The notes under the pieces are model-generated. The model did not search any database, was not told where the DNA came from, and was given only the letters and a program-made list of their open reading frames with translations. Below are positions 34,733 to 42,375 of a DNA stretch of 45,809 nt, piece by piece. Position 1 is the stretch's first letter. Each line of letters begins with the position of its first letter. The DNA is from Cytophagaceae bacterium (GTDB lineage: Bacteria > Bacteroidota > Bacteroidia > Cytophagales > Spirosomataceae). A program made the translations under genes and the position numbers. The DNA lies in assembly GCA_027488335.1 (NCBI GenBank), contig JAIYBU010000168.1, positions 1 to 45,809 of the forward strand, in the 5' to 3' direction.

Positions 34733-36457
34733 ATGGCAAATCTGAATACAAAATTAAACAAAACTAATACCTACGATGCCATCGTGATAGGCTCAGGCAT
34801 GAGCGGTGGTTGGGCAGCGAAGGAGCTTTCGGAAAAAGGCTTAAAAACGCTGGTGCTCGAAAAAGGGCGAATGGTGAATCATATTGAAGATTACCCAACG
34901 ATGATGCTCGACCATTGGGAACTCGAACACCGAGGGGCATTGACCGATGAAGACCGAAAACGTCATCATATACAAATTAGAAGTGGTTTTGTGGGTGAAT
35001 CTTCCAAGCACTTCTTCACGAATGACTTAGAAAATCCTTACGAAGAAACAAAACCTTTTGATTGGATTCGGGGAAACCACGTAGGCGGCCGCTCAATTAC
35101 TTGGGGAAAGCATACGTATCGTTGGAGTAACTATGATTTTGAAGCAAATGCCCGTGAAGGAATTGCCATCGACTGGCCGATTCGCTACAAAGATATTGCT
35201 CCGTGGTATTCGTATGTTGAGAAGTTTGTAGGAGTAAGTGGCGAAAAATTGGGTTTAGAACATTTGCCCGATGGTGAGTTTTTACCGCCAATTCCATTGA
35301 ATTGTTTGGAAGACCATTTCAAGCAACAACTCAAACATAAATTCAAAAACCGTATCGTAACTCCTGGGCGTGTGGCTCACCTCACGCAGCCAACCGAAGT
35401 ACATTTGGCTTTGGGGCGTGGCAAGTGCCAGAACCGAAACCGTTGTTCGAGAGGCTGTCCGTACGGAGCGTATTTTAGTAGTAATGCCGCTACTTTACCC
35501 GCTGCTAATAATACGGGTAACTTTGTCATCAGACCCAATTCGATTGCTAAGGAAATTATTTTCGATGAAGCTACGCAGCGAGCAACAGGCGTACGAGTGA
35601 TTGATTCTGAAACCAACGAAGTATATGAGTTTAAAGCAAAAATTATCTTTTCTTGTGCCTCTGCTTTGGCTTCTACACAATTATTGCTCAACTCAAAATC
35701 AAGCCGTTTTCCAAATGGAATGGGCAATGATAGTGGCGAGTTAGGTCATAATCTGATGGACCACCATTATCATGTAGGAGCAATGGGCGATTTTGATGGT
35801 TTGGAAGACCAATATTACAAAGGCCGAAAACCCGCAGGGCTTTTTATTCCGAAATATGTGAATATTGATGAGGCATCGAAGAATCCGAATTTCTTACGTG
35901 GTTATGATTATCAAGGTGCGGGTGCAGGCCGTGCAAGTTGGGGTAGAGGTGCTGACGAACATGCCATTGGTGCAGCTTTCAAAGAATCACTCTATAAACC
36001 AGGTGGCTGGAGCATGGGTTTGATGGGTTTTGGCGAAGTGCTGCCTTACCATGAAAACAAAGTGAGTTTGCACGAATCAAAAGTTGATAAATGGGGAATT
36101 CCACAGTTGGTTTTTGATGCTGAAATAAAAGACAATGAACTGAAAATGCGTAAGCAAATCATGGCTGATGCCGCCGAAATGCTCGAAGCTTCGGGTTTTA
36201 AGAATATCCGAACGTTTGATAATGCGGGTGGTTTAGGCAATGGTGTTCACGAAATGGGTACTGCTCGCATGGGTAAAGACCCGAAAACGTCGGTGCTGAA
36301 TGGTAATAATCAAGTGCATAGCGTAAAGAATGTATTCGTAACTGATGGTGCTTGCATGACTTCATCGAATTGCGTAAACCCATCAATTACGTACATGGCT
36401 TTGACCGCACGAGCGGCTGATTTTGCAGTTTCGGAATTGAATAAGAAAAATCTTTAA
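34733..36457 (+). CDS. GMC-family FAD-dependent dehydrogenase, catalytic subunit
   Basis: 574 residues from ATG 34733; the open frame extends 60 codons upstream over the fpg start region but lacks family similarity there. The FAD-binding Rossmann motif DAIVIGSGMSGGWAAKELS lies at 15-33 and the catalytic pair at GVHEMGTARMG (His506) and CVNPSITYMALTAR (Asn549). A cysteine cluster C232-x5-C238-x3-C242 (KCQNRNRCSRGCPYG) matches the spacing of the [3Fe-4S] motif of FAD glucose dehydrogenases. It has no signal peptide; the next gene encodes its probable small subunit with a Tat-like signal, 52 nt downstream. The pair should oxidise a sugar or polyol in the periplasm and pass electrons to a cytochrome or quinone. 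Confidence 0.9.
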   Translation: MANLNTKLNKTNTYDAIVIGSGMSGGWAAKELSEKGLKTLVLEKGRMVNHIEDYPTMMLDHWELEHRGALTDEDRKRHHIQIRSGFVGESSKHFFTNDLENPYEETKPFDWIRGNHVGGRSITWGKHTYRWSNYDFEANAREGIAIDWPIRYKDIAPWYSYVEKFVGVSGEKLGLEHLPDGEFLPPIPLNCLEDHFKQQLKHKFKNRIVTPGRVAHLTQPTEVHLALGRGKCQNRNRCSRGCPYGAYFSSNAATLPAANNTGNFVIRPNSIAKEIIFDEATQRATGVRVIDSETNEVYEFKAKIIFSCASALASTQLLLNSKSSRFPNGMGNDSGELGHNLMDHHYHVGAMGDFDGLEDQYYKGRKPAGLFIPKYVNIDEASKNPNFLRGYDYQGAGAGRASWGRGADEHAIGAAFKESLYKPGGWSMGLMGFGEVLPYHENKVSLHESKVDKWGIPQLVFDAEIKDNELKMRKQIMADAAEMLEASGFKNIRTFDNAGGLGNGVHEMGTARMGKDPKTSVLNGNNQVHSVKNVFVTDGACMTSSNCVNPSITYMALTARAADFAVSELNKKNL

Positions 36458-36509
36458 TTGAATTAAGAATTTCTCAATTTTTGCTTCATTTAATCAAAAG
36501 TAACTCATC

Positions 36510-37103
36510 ATGAATCGTAGAGAATATATAAAAAATACTGCATTGGCATTGGGTTTGGGAGTTTCGGGTGTGGCTTTTTCCGAAATTTTCATTGCTTGTG
36601 CAAAAGATGCCAAATTGACGTGGAAACCTGTTTTCCTTTCACCTAATCAGGCAGCAACGATTGCCGAAATCGCCGAAACTATTTTACCCAAAACTAAAAC
36701 ACCTGGAGCAAAAGAATTGGGCGTGCCACAGTTTATTGATAAAATGGTCAATGATACAATGGATGCTGCTGGTAAAGATAAATTTGTTAAAGACCTCGAA
36801 GCATTTGACGATGTTTGTAAAGACAAGCATGGCAAGCATTTCGTAGAACTCGACCCAGCCGAACGTGAGGCATATTTGCTTGAACTCGAAAAAGAAAATC
36901 CACGCTCAGGAATGAATTTGTGGGGAATAAATCTTGAACCCGATGCACCGAAGCCAACATTTTATAAGACCGTTAAGAGTCTAACACTTTTTGGCTTTTA
37001 TACTTCCGAAAGTATCGGTAAAAACGTGCTGGTTTATGACCCAGTTCCAGGGGAATATATTGGTTGTATGCCACTCAATGGGCAAAATTCTTGGAATGAG
37101 TAG
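36510..37103 (+). CDS. Gluconate 2-dehydrogenase subunit 3-family protein (Tat-exported small subunit)
   Basis: 197 residues. The N-terminus MNRREYIKNTALALGLGVSG is a twin-arginine signal; a later Cys (FIACAKD, Cys30) could be a lipobox. The body fits the gluconate 2-dehydrogenase subunit 3 family: LSPNQAATIAEIAETILPKT (about 43-62), GAKELGVPQFIDKMV, and FYTSESIGKNVLVYDPVPGEYIGC near the end. In known relatives it escorts the folded FAD subunit through the Tat pore. It follows the GMC gene after 52 nt and shares its transcript, ending in the hairpin at 37129-37182. Confidence 0.92.
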   Translation: MNRREYIKNTALALGLGVSGVAFSEIFIACAKDAKLTWKPVFLSPNQAATIAEIAETILPKTKTPGAKELGVPQFIDKMVNDTMDAAGKDKFVKDLEAFDDVCKDKHGKHFVELDPAEREAYLLELEKENPRSGMNLWGINLEPDAPKPTFYKTVKSLTLFGFYTSESIGKNVLVYDPVPGEYIGCMPLNGQNSWNE

Positions 37104-37128
37104 TATTGTATTAGTATAGTGGAGTCTG

Positions 37129-37182
37129 AAAACCATTGTCTGGGCTGAACGAATAACGTTCCAGTCGAAGGCAATGGTTTTT
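37129..37182 (+). terminator. Branched terminator-like hairpin after the GMC operon
   Basis: Outer stem AAAACCATTG (37129-37138) / CAATGGTTTT (37172-37181), an inner CTGG (37140-37143) / CCAG (37161-37164) and a core GAACG (37147-37151) / CGTTC (37157-37161). A run of T ends the element. It lies 25 nt past the small-subunit stop codon. Confidence 0.7.
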
Positions 37183-37289
37183 GACCTTTCATCACTCATT
37201 AATGGCTGCTTAATCAATTTTTAGAGTTTTTCAGTGGAGCTTTCCTTACTTTTGTCGAAATACACTTTTAAAATCTAAAATAATAACCT

Positions 37290-39161
37290 ATGCAAAAAGC
37301 ACTGATGGTTCTGACGTTTGCTATGCTTATGGCAGGATGTACTAAAAAAGCTGTCGTCAATTCTTCACAATCTTTAAATGGTTCATCGTATCAGTATTCG
37401 ATTGATTTAACTAAAGTCGAAAACGATAAACTGGAAGTGACTTTATTAAGTCCAAAAATCACGACTGATGAAATTACATTTCGTTTGCCAAAGACCGTTC
37501 CTGGTACGTATTCGACCGATGATTATGGCCGTTATTTATCAGATTTTAAAGCCTTCGATTCAAAGGGTAATCAGCTTGCTACTAATAAATTAGATGTAAA
37601 TAGCTACACTATTAAAGATGCTAAGAAACTCTTTAAAATTAGCTATAAAATTGATGATACATGGGACTCACCCGAAATTAAAGGCACAAAGATTTTTGAG
37701 CCAACGGGGTCGGATATTGTGGCTGGTAAAGAATTTTCAATCAATACGCATTGTTTCTTTGGTTATTTTGATGGCATGAAACAAGTGCCTTATCAAGTTA
37801 CGTTCACAAAACCGAGTGGTTTTTATGGTTCAACCTCGTTAGTTGCCAAAAATAGCAATGCCACAACCGATGTTTTTGAAACCGAAAACTACATGAATTT
37901 GGTCGATGCCCCGATTCTTTACACACAACCCGATACAACGGTGCTGAAAATTGGTGGTGCTGATATTTTGGTTTCGGTATATTCGCCCAATAAAATGGCT
38001 AATTCAAAAGAAATTGCTGCTAATATCAATACTCTATTGAATGCTCAGAAAGAATATTTAGGCGGTAAATTGCCTATTAAAAAATATGCTTTCTTGATTG
38101 TATTGTCTGACAGCAAAACCATGACGAGTTTCGGGGCTTTAGAGCATTCGTATTCATCGTTTTATTATTTACCTGAAGCTACTTCGGCTGATTTATCCCA
38201 AACCGTAAAAGATGTGGCATCGCATGAGTTTTTTCACATCGTAACGCCGCTCAACATTCACTCCGAAGAAATTGGTAATTTTGATTATAACGACCCAAAG
38301 ATGTCGAAACACCTTTGGATGTACGAAGGTTTAACCGAATATGCGGCTGGGCACATGCAAGCAAAATATGGGTTGATTGATACACCGAAGTATTTGGATA
38401 TGTTGCGTCAGAAAATCACGACCATGAAAGGAATGAAAGATGCTCTGCCATTTACCGAAATGAGTGCCAATGTGCTGGATAAATACAAAAACCAGTACAT
38501 GAATGTCTATAATAAAGGTGCATTGATAGGTATGTGTTTGGATATTAAACTTCGCCAACTTTCGGGTGGAAAATACGGTACGCAAAACCTTATGCAAGAT
38601 TTATCGAAAACTTACGGAAAAGAGCAGTCTTTCAAAGATGATGAATTATTCGATAAAATTACGTCGTTAACATTTCCCGAAATTCGTCAGTTTTTTGCCA
38701 CTTATGTAGAAGGAAAAGACCCACTTCCATTGGTAGAAATTTTGCAAAGTGTTGGTATTGATTATTTGCCAGAGGCAACAGTAAAACAAGCAAGTTTGGG
38801 CGGAATTGCCCTTGGTTTTAATCAAGCCACCAATCGTTTGAAAATTGCTAATATTGATAAAGTAAATGATTTTGGCAAACAAATGGGTTACAAAGCTAAT
38901 GACGAACTGATTTCGGTCAATGGCGAGGCAATGGAAATGATGAAGATTCAGTCAATTATGACCGAATTCGGTAGTAAAACCAAAGAAGGTGACATGGTAA
39001 CGGTAGAAGTTGCCCGCAAAAATGCCGATGGTAAAGAAGAAATTCTGAAACTTTCTGCACCCGCAATTTTAGTGGAAGCCAAACAAAAAAATGTGTTACG
39101 ATTGGTCGAAAACCCAACAGCCGAACAATTGAAGTTGAGAAATGCTTGGTTGAAACCGTAA
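37290..39161 (+). CDS. M61-family metallopeptidase (glycyl aminopeptidase) with PDZ domain, lipoprotein
   Basis: 623 residues. A lipoprotein signal (lipobox MAGC, Cys17) precedes an N-terminal beta-domain (about 30-220, containing FRLPKTVPGTYSTDDYGRYL), the catalytic domain with SHEFFHIVTPLNIHSEEI (His312, Glu313, His316) and the zinc-ligand Glu of LWMYEGLTEYAAG (Glu346), and a C-terminal PDZ-like domain (about 505-600, GYKANDELISVNGEAM). M61 enzymes remove N-terminal glycine or alanine from peptides in the envelope. Monocistronic, with its own terminator. Confidence 0.93.
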   Translation: MQKALMVLTFAMLMAGCTKKAVVNSSQSLNGSSYQYSIDLTKVENDKLEVTLLSPKITTDEITFRLPKTVPGTYSTDDYGRYLSDFKAFDSKGNQLATNKLDVNSYTIKDAKKLFKISYKIDDTWDSPEIKGTKIFEPTGSDIVAGKEFSINTHCFFGYFDGMKQVPYQVTFTKPSGFYGSTSLVAKNSNATTDVFETENYMNLVDAPILYTQPDTTVLKIGGADILVSVYSPNKMANSKEIAANINTLLNAQKEYLGGKLPIKKYAFLIVLSDSKTMTSFGALEHSYSSFYYLPEATSADLSQTVKDVASHEFFHIVTPLNIHSEEIGNFDYNDPKMSKHLWMYEGLTEYAAGHMQAKYGLIDTPKYLDMLRQKITTMKGMKDALPFTEMSANVLDKYKNQYMNVYNKGALIGMCLDIKLRQLSGGKYGTQNLMQDLSKTYGKEQSFKDDELFDKITSLTFPEIRQFFATYVEGKDPLPLVEILQSVGIDYLPEATVKQASLGGIALGFNQATNRLKIANIDKVNDFGKQMGYKANDELISVNGEAMEMMKIQSIMTEFGSKTKEGDMVTVEVARKNADGKEEILKLSAPAILVEAKQKNVLRLVENPTAEQLKLRNAWLKP

Positions 39162-39183
39162 TAATTTTATATTAAAATTTCAG

Positions 39184-39222
39184 AAGCCGAGATTATGAGA
39201 ACGTATTTTATAATCTCGGCTT
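39184..39222 (+). terminator. Terminator after the M61 peptidase gene
   Basis: AAGCCGAGATTAT (39184-39196) pairs perfectly over 13 bp with 39210-39222, followed by AATATTTTTATT, 22 nt past the stop. The same stem can end the convergent acetyltransferase transcript. Confidence 0.88.
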
Positions 39223-39244
39223 AATATTTTTATTAAAGCCAACA

Positions 39245-39526
39245 TCAAAACATCACATCTTGAATTTCTTTCGTACGCTCAAAGAGGGCCTTTGCAAATG
39301 GGCAAAGTGGTAGAATTTTAAAATTATTAGCACGAGCATACTCTACAGCTGCCATAATCAGTTTTTTACCAATACCTTTTCCTTCAAATTTAGGAGAAAC
39401 TTCTGTGTGGTCAATGATAAATTTATTCTCACCTGCCCAGACGTAAGTCATTTCACCTGCAATTACATTATTTTTAATGGCTTTGAGGAGACCATTTTTT
39501 GTGCTGTTTTCTTGTGTGATTTCCAT
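39245..39526 (-). CDS. Small GNAT-family N-acetyltransferase
   Basis: 93 residues, the size of the minimal YjdJ-type GNAT proteins (PF14542 type). The acetyl-CoA loop is EGKGIGKKLIMAAVEYARAN (about 50-69), preceded by IIDHTEVSPKF and followed by LPLCPFAKALFER. The substrate is unknown. It is monocistronic and convergent with the M61 gene. Confidence 0.88.
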   Translation of the reverse strand: MEITQENSTKNGLLKAIKNNVIAGEMTYVWAGENKFIIDHTEVSPKFEGKGIGKKLIMAAVEYARANNFKILPLCPFAKALFERTKEIQDVMF

Positions 39527-39858
39527 TGTTATGTTTTTTGGTAAAAATGCAAATTTTAGTCATGAATTGCAAAATTTTAAGAGTTTCGATAAGTATTTTT
39601 CGTTTTAAAAATACAGCTAAATGATTCGCTAAACTTCGGCATACACCATTCATAAATTCTGCAAAACATTCATTTATCAAAATAAAATCTTTTAATCTTA
39701 GAATAGTTATATCTATTATCGTTTCAAGACTATTATTGTTTTTTGTGGAAATGCCTTATAATTAATCATTTATAGGATGTTTTTATTGTTTTATTAAATT
39801 CTTGAACGATACATTCTTGAAGGTCATCTAAAAAAAATGCAAAGTTTCGGTCAAATAC
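39527..39858. other. Gap upstream of the DEAD-box promoter
   Basis: No gene and no strong repeat seen over about 330 nt. It is the divergent upstream region for the acetyltransferase (minus) and the DEAD-box helicase (plus); no promoter for the acetyltransferase could be assigned. Confidence 0.5.
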
Positions 39859-39889
39859 TTGTTTTGTAAAAAAAATGGCAGTACTTTTG
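39859..39889 (+). promoter_or_regulatory. Strong Bacteroidota-type promoter of the DEAD-box helicase gene
   Basis: TTG (39859-39861), a 20-nt spacer and TACTTTTG (39882-39889) are a full match to the phylum consensus. Transcription should start near 39896, giving a leader of about 197 nt. Confidence 0.75.
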
Positions 39890-39896
39890 CACCTGT

Positions 39897-40093
39897 ATTA
39901 AAAAAAGGCACATCCGTTATCGGGCCTCTGCGTCAATAAAATCGTTTTGAAGTTTCTCTTCATTCAATTTCCTTTCAGGGCAGCAACGGATGGTTCTCAT
40001 CGTTCGCTTTATTATTTTTTTCGGCTATCGGGGCAATCCACGGTTTTGCGTGAGGACGACAGTGTACGTTCCGACTAAAACATTTTATCCTTA
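39897..40093 (+). ncRNA. Long, probably structured 5' leader of the DEAD-box helicase mRNA
   Basis: A long-range stem CATCCGTT (39911-39918) / AACGGATG (39985-39992) encloses a second pairing GCC-t-CTG (39924-39930) / CAG-GGC (near 39977-39982). The next segment can pair GTTCTCA with TGAGGAC (near 40051-40057), and CACG-GTTTTG-CGTG forms a short hairpin (near 40039-40052). The leader is richer in G+C than the flanking gap and far longer than other leaders here. Long leaders on cold-shock helicase genes are known to control their synthesis; the specific fold is my inference from eye-found pairs. Confidence 0.5.
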
Positions 40094-41839
40094 ATGGAAC
40101 AAGTAAAATTTTCTGACCTCCCAGTTTCAGAGTACATCCTTCGTGCAGTTGAAGAAATGGGTTTTGAGTATTCAACTCCAATTCAGGCACAAGGAATCCC
40201 AGTTGTAATGCGTGGTGGCGATTTTATCGGACAGGCTCAGACAGGTACAGGTAAAACAGCGGCATTTGGTATCCCTGCAATCGAAGCAGTTGATGTTGAT
40301 AGCAAAAGCACACAAGTATTAGTAATGTGTCCGACTCGTGAGTTGGCTCTCCAAGTAAAAGAACAAATCCAGAAATTAGCTAAGTACAAAAGAGGCCTCA
40401 ACGTGGCTGCCATTTATGGTGGAGAATCGTATGAGCGTCAGTTTTTGGCTTTGAAAAAAGGTTCACAAATTGTGGTCGGAACACCTGGCCGTATCATGGA
40501 CCACATCGACCGCAAGACCTTAATATTGAGCGATATTAAGTTGGCTATTTTAGATGAAGCTGACGAAATGCTTAACATGGGTTTCAGAGAAGACATCGAA
40601 AAAATCTTGTCTTTTGCCCCAGAAGAGCGTCAAACAGTGTTATTCTCGGCAACAATGTCGCCCGAAATCCTTTCAATTGCGAAGCGTTTCCAGAAAAATC
40701 CTGAAATCGTTCGTACATTGAAAACAGAGGTTTCAAACGCAAACATCGAGCAATTTTATTTCTCGGTTCGTCGTGAGGCGAAAATGGAAGTAATGACTCG
40801 TTTGATTGATGTACATAACTTGAAATTGATGTTGGTATTTGCCAACACAAAATCGAAAGTTGACGAAATCGTGAGTGATTTACAGATTCGTGGCTATGCT
40901 GCCGAAGGCTTACATGGCGATATGCGTCAGCAAGTACGTACGCAAGTAATGAGCAAATTCCGTGCGGGTACAACCACAATTTTGGTGGCAACCGACGTAG
41001 CTGCTCGTGGTATTGACGTATCGGGTGTTGATGCCGTATTCAACTACGATGTACCGCAAGATTTAGAATATTACGTTCACCGTATTGGTCGTACTGGCCG
41101 TGCTGGAAAGACTGGAAAAGCATTTATGTTTATTTCGGCTCGTGAAAGAGGTGCTTTACGTGGAATCGAAAACTATACGAAAGCCAAAATCGAACAAGGA
41201 GTTATCCCGACTTATGCTGAGTTAGTAAAAACTCGTCACCAAAGATTTGTTGACCAAGTAAAAGAAACGCTTACAGCAGGTGTTGATACTACTTACGATG
41301 GAATTATTGCACAATTGAGTGAAGAAGGTTATTCTGAGGCACAAATCATGGCTGCATTAATCAAAATGCAAGTAGGCGAAGTGAAGAGCGAATTTGCTGA
41401 CCACCAATTATCTGATAGCTATCGTGAGCCAAGAGGTGGTGATAGAGATGCAAGATTTGGCGGAAATAGCCGTGACTCAAGAGCTCCATATGGACGTAGA
41501 GAAGGTGGCCGTGATGGCGGACGTGACGGAGGATTCCAACAACGTGAGCGTCGTTTCGAACCAAGAGAACGTCGTCAAGAAGGCGGACGTGGCTCAGGTA
41601 ATGCCGACATGGTACGCTTGTTCTTGAGCTTAGGTCGCAAAGACAACGTTGCTCCAAACCATATTGTAGGTGCAATTACTTCTGAAACTCGTATTGCGGG
41701 TCGTGCGATTGGACAAATTGATATTTATGACAAATTTAGTTTCGTTGAAGTACCGCAAGCGGATGTGAAGCGTGTATTAGAAGGAATGCAAGGTAAAACT
41801 ATCAATGCTCGCCAAGTGAGTATGGAAGTTGCTAAGTAA
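40094..41839 (+). CDS. DEAD-box ATP-dependent RNA helicase (CsdA/DeaD-like)
   Basis: 581 residues. It unwinds RNA duplexes, typically in cold adaptation and ribosome assembly. Motifs in order: Q motif (YSTPIQAQGIP, 26-36), Walker A AQTGTGKT (48-55), PTRELA (80-85), DEAD (154-157), SAT (185-187), and the C-terminal core with LVATDVAARGIDV and HRIGRTGRAG. An Arg/Gly/Asp-rich linker (about 440-500, many RGG/GGR repeats) leads to a DbpA-type RNA-binding domain (about 503-580, VRLFLSLGRKDNVAPNHIVG). It is expressed from its own promoter with a long leader and ends in a strong terminator. Confidence 0.96.
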   Translation: MEQVKFSDLPVSEYILRAVEEMGFEYSTPIQAQGIPVVMRGGDFIGQAQTGTGKTAAFGIPAIEAVDVDSKSTQVLVMCPTRELALQVKEQIQKLAKYKRGLNVAAIYGGESYERQFLALKKGSQIVVGTPGRIMDHIDRKTLILSDIKLAILDEADEMLNMGFREDIEKILSFAPEERQTVLFSATMSPEILSIAKRFQKNPEIVRTLKTEVSNANIEQFYFSVRREAKMEVMTRLIDVHNLKLMLVFANTKSKVDEIVSDLQIRGYAAEGLHGDMRQQVRTQVMSKFRAGTTTILVATDVAARGIDVSGVDAVFNYDVPQDLEYYVHRIGRTGRAGKTGKAFMFISARERGALRGIENYTKAKIEQGVIPTYAELVKTRHQRFVDQVKETLTAGVDTTYDGIIAQLSEEGYSEAQIMAALIKMQVGEVKSEFADHQLSDSYREPRGGDRDARFGGNSRDSRAPYGRREGGRDGGRDGGFQQRERRFEPRERRQEGGRGSGNADMVRLFLSLGRKDNVAPNHIVGAITSETRIAGRAIGQIDIYDKFSFVEVPQADVKRVLEGMQGKTINARQVSMEVAK

Positions 41840-41882
41840 TATTTAGTTGTGGTGCGAACTTCCAGTTCGCCGATAACAGCAT

Positions 41883-41929
41883 AAAAAAGCGAAGTGAAAG
41901 TTTTTCGAGACTTTTGCTTCGCTTTTTTT
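41883..41929 (+). terminator. Terminator after the DEAD-box gene
   Basis: AAAAAAGCGAAG (41883-41894), extended by GAAAG, pairs with CTTTT and CTTCGCTTTTTT (41911-41928), followed by T. It lies 44 nt past the stop codon. Confidence 0.9.
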
Positions 41930-41937
41930 GTTAAAAT

Positions 41938-41971
41938 CATGCCTTCGACAGCTTCGGCTGTCGAAGGCATC
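41938..41971. repeat. Palindromic REP-like element with a UUCG tetraloop, abutting the lipoprotein stop codon
   Basis: ATGCCTTCGACAG (41939-41951) and its exact reverse complement (41958-41970) are joined by CTTCGG, so the plus-strand RNA has a C(UUCG)G tetraloop, one of the most stable hairpin caps. Its last arm base is the final base of the TGA stop of the minus-strand lipoprotein gene. It probably ends that transcript, and may be part of a dispersed repeat family. Confidence 0.7.
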
Positions 41972-42344
41972 ACTTCACATATTTCTCTTTCACGGTCATT
42001 TCCCAATCTCCCAGCGTTCCGTACAAAACCATTGAGCCGAATCGAAATTTATCAATAATTTCAGTACCTTCTGAGACTGAATCATAAAATTCTTTATCGA
42101 CGGGTAACTCAAACTCTATGGCATTTATGGCATCTTTGATATGCTTTTTGATGCTCAACGAAATATGCGATTGTTTCAGCCGAAGTTTGAGCATATACTT
42201 AGGCCCTTTGGCATTTGCACCATCTTTGAGTGCTTTTACTTGGGCAGCTAAGGCTGCATTTTCTTTTTTTAGATTTTCGAGTTCTTCCTTGTTCCCGCAA
42301 GAAATAAGGAAAAATACAGCAAGAGTTGTGATAATTGTTTTCAT
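41970..42344 (-). CDS. Small coiled-coil lipoprotein of unknown function
   Basis: 124 residues from the ATG at 42342-42344; the longer open frame starts inside the neighbouring gene and has no signal at its N-terminus. The lipoprotein signal MKTIITTLAVFFLISC (Cys16) is clear. A coiled-coil (about 20-42, EELENLKKENAALAAQVKAL) is followed by about 75 residues with the pattern KYMLKLRLKQSHISLSIKKH and EFELPVDKEFYDSVSEG. No known domain. It follows the Gfo/Idh/MocA gene after 31 nt and is probably co-transcribed. Confidence 0.8.
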   Translation of the reverse strand: MKTIITTLAVFFLISCGNKEELENLKKENAALAAQVKALKDGANAKGPKYMLKLRLKQSHISLSIKKHIKDAINAIEFELPVDKEFYDSVSEGTEIIDKFRFGSMVLYGTLGDWEMTVKEKYVK

Positions 42345-42375
42345 TTTATGAATTTTTGATGGTAAATTTTGAGTT

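Noticed and set aside
39897..40093. A known riboswitch or named RNA family in the DEAD-box leader
   Set aside because: I could not match the pairings to any family I know, so it is reported only as a candidate structured leader.
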